Origin: Acidimicrobiaceae bacterium
GTDB lineage: Bacteria; Actinomycetota; Acidimicrobiia; Acidimicrobiales; UBA10347
Direction of reading: 5' to 3'
NCBI GenBank assembly: GCA_003485885.1
Contig: DNHM01000158.1
Coordinates: forward strand, 1 to 5,201
DNA: 5,201 nucleotides
A program made the translations under genes and the position numbers. Positions 4,464-5,201 of this stretch are shown here, in pieces (position 1 is the stretch's first letter; every line of letters starts with the position of its first letter). The notes beneath the pieces were generated by a model that had not been told where the DNA came from, ran no database searches, and saw only the letters and a program-made list of their open reading frames with translations.

Positions 4464-5201
4464 TGGCGAGTCCGGGGGCTCTGGTCATCACTGTCGGCGA
4501 GACGGTGATGACATTCGATGTTGATCAGACGATCACGATCGGGCGCGACGAGACCGCCACCATCGTGATCGACAACCAGCATGTCAGCCGGGCACATGGC
4601 GAGCTGCGCCACGAACAGGGGCAGTGGGTCTACCGGGATCTCTACAGCACGGGCGGAAGCCTGATCGAGGGCCATCCGGTCACCGTTGTTGTCATCAACC
4701 GAGCGCTCGATCTAGAGATCGCTCCGCCCGGTGGCGTGACGCTGCGGCTCGAACCCCAGCTACTTGATTCGACAGATCCAAAAGCCATAACAACCGCTGC
4801 AACGATCGAAGAAACCATCACCGTGCGGACCGGGAGTGGCCAGAAGATCATCACCATCGGCCGCGACGAAAGTAACGACGTCGTCGTCGACGATCTGATG
4901 GTGTCTCGCGAGCATGCCATCGTGCGCCAGACGAGCGACGGCATGGTCGTGGACGATCTCTTTAGCCGTAATGGCACGTTCGTGAACGGACAACGCATCC
5001 GGTCAGCCGAAATCGGTGAGGACGACGTGATCGCCGTTGGCCGCAGCCGTTTCCGGCTGGTTGGCGACCACCTCGTGCGCACCAACGATGACGGGCCGGT
5101 CACGTTTGGAGCCACCGGCGTCTCCTACGAAGTCGGCGACGGCCTACGCCTTGTCGACAACGTCAGTTTCGAGCTGCCCGAGCGATCGCTCATGGCAATC
5201 G
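4463..5201 (+). CDS. FHA-FHA-ABC transporter protein (Rv1747-like), N-terminal part
   Basis: The visible 246 residues contain two forkhead-associated domains, which bind phosphothreonine peptides, followed by the start of an ABC ATPase domain. FHA1 spans about residues 5-98 with IGRDE (26-30) and VSRAH (41-45). Its third motif reads DLYSTGGSLIEG, with Gly64 where the binding Asn normally sits. FHA2 spans about 115-202 with IGRDESNDV (132-140), VSREH (147-151) and SRNGTFVNG (168-176), all canonical. From 219 on, GVSYEVGDGLRLVDNVSFELPERSLMAI is the beginning of an ABC nucleotide-binding domain, with Tyr222 as the adenine-stacking A-loop residue; the window ends just before Walker A. The layout matches M. 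tuberculosis Rv1747, an ABC exporter phosphorylated by PknF, so FHA-dependent control by a Ser/Thr kinase and a C-terminal ABC2 membrane domain are expected. GTG 4463 places the first FHA strand at the N-terminus; an in-frame GTG at 4349 would add non-conserved residues. Confidence 0.93.
   Translation, partial: MASPGALVITVGETVMTFDVDQTITIGRDETATIVIDNQHVSRAHGELRHEQGQWVYRDLYSTGGSLIEGHPVTVVVINRALDLEIAPPGGVTLRLEPQLLDSTDPKAITTAATIEETITVRTGSGQKIITIGRDESNDVVVDDLMVSREHAIVRQTSDGMVVDDLFSRNGTFVNGQRIRSAEIGEDDVIAVGRSRFRLVGDHLVRTNDDGPVTFGATGVSYEVGDGLRLVDNVSFELPERSLMAI

Noticed and set aside
4642..5115. 157-codon minus-strand frame opposite the FHA domains
   Set aside because: It is a Ser/Thr/Arg-rich antisense shadow; the plus strand has two recognisable FHA domains and an ABC start across the same bases.

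Overview
The window looks like a piece of a moderately GC-rich actinobacterial chromosome. The reasons are GTG starts, strong C/G third-position preference in the long genes, FadE-style acyl-CoA dehydrogenase sequence, and a double-FHA protein running into an ABC ATPase, an arrangement known from Mycobacterium tuberculosis Rv1747. I cannot fix the class or genus from sequence alone.

Layout from left to right. (1) Positions 1-555, minus strand: the N-terminal 185 residues of an amidase-signature hydrolase, cut by the window edge. A 21-codon ORF (617-552) overlaps its start as ATGA, and a good sigma70-like promoter lies at 674-646. (2) About 675-1256: no convincing protein gene. This stretch holds a 21-bp tandem duplication, two inverted repeats and a degenerate tRNA/tmRNA 3'-end-like sequence, so it may be a scar or attachment remnant. 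(3) 1257-1633, plus strand: a self-contained cold-shock transcription unit. It has a candidate -10, a 5'-leader hairpin, a 66-residue CspA-family gene, a perfect palindrome over the stop codon, an unusual 12-nt repeat array in the 3' UTR and a very strong intrinsic terminator. (4) 1772-2974, plus strand: an acyl-CoA dehydrogenase lacking Glu at both usual catalytic-base positions. (5) 3074-4282, plus strand: a 12-TM major facilitator of the MCT/OFA-like type. It is separated from the dehydrogenase by 99 bp containing a 9-bp inverted repeat. (6) 4263-4445, minus strand: a possible leftover C-terminus of a rhomboid-like protein in the gap. (7) 4463-5201, plus strand: an FHA-FHA-ABC transporter protein, cut by the window edge, probably made from a leaderless mRNA starting at its GTG.

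The amidase, the dehydrogenase and the MFS carrier could all belong to uptake and breakdown of organic acids or amides, but nothing here shows that they work together. The cold-shock unit is isolated by its own terminator. The FHA-ABC protein is probably a Ser/Thr-kinase-controlled exporter unrelated to the preceding genes. No defence system, CRISPR array or insertion sequence is visible. The points most worth following are the dehydrogenase active site, the cold-shock 3' UTR repeats, the rhomboid-like remnant and the coupled small ORF before the amidase.
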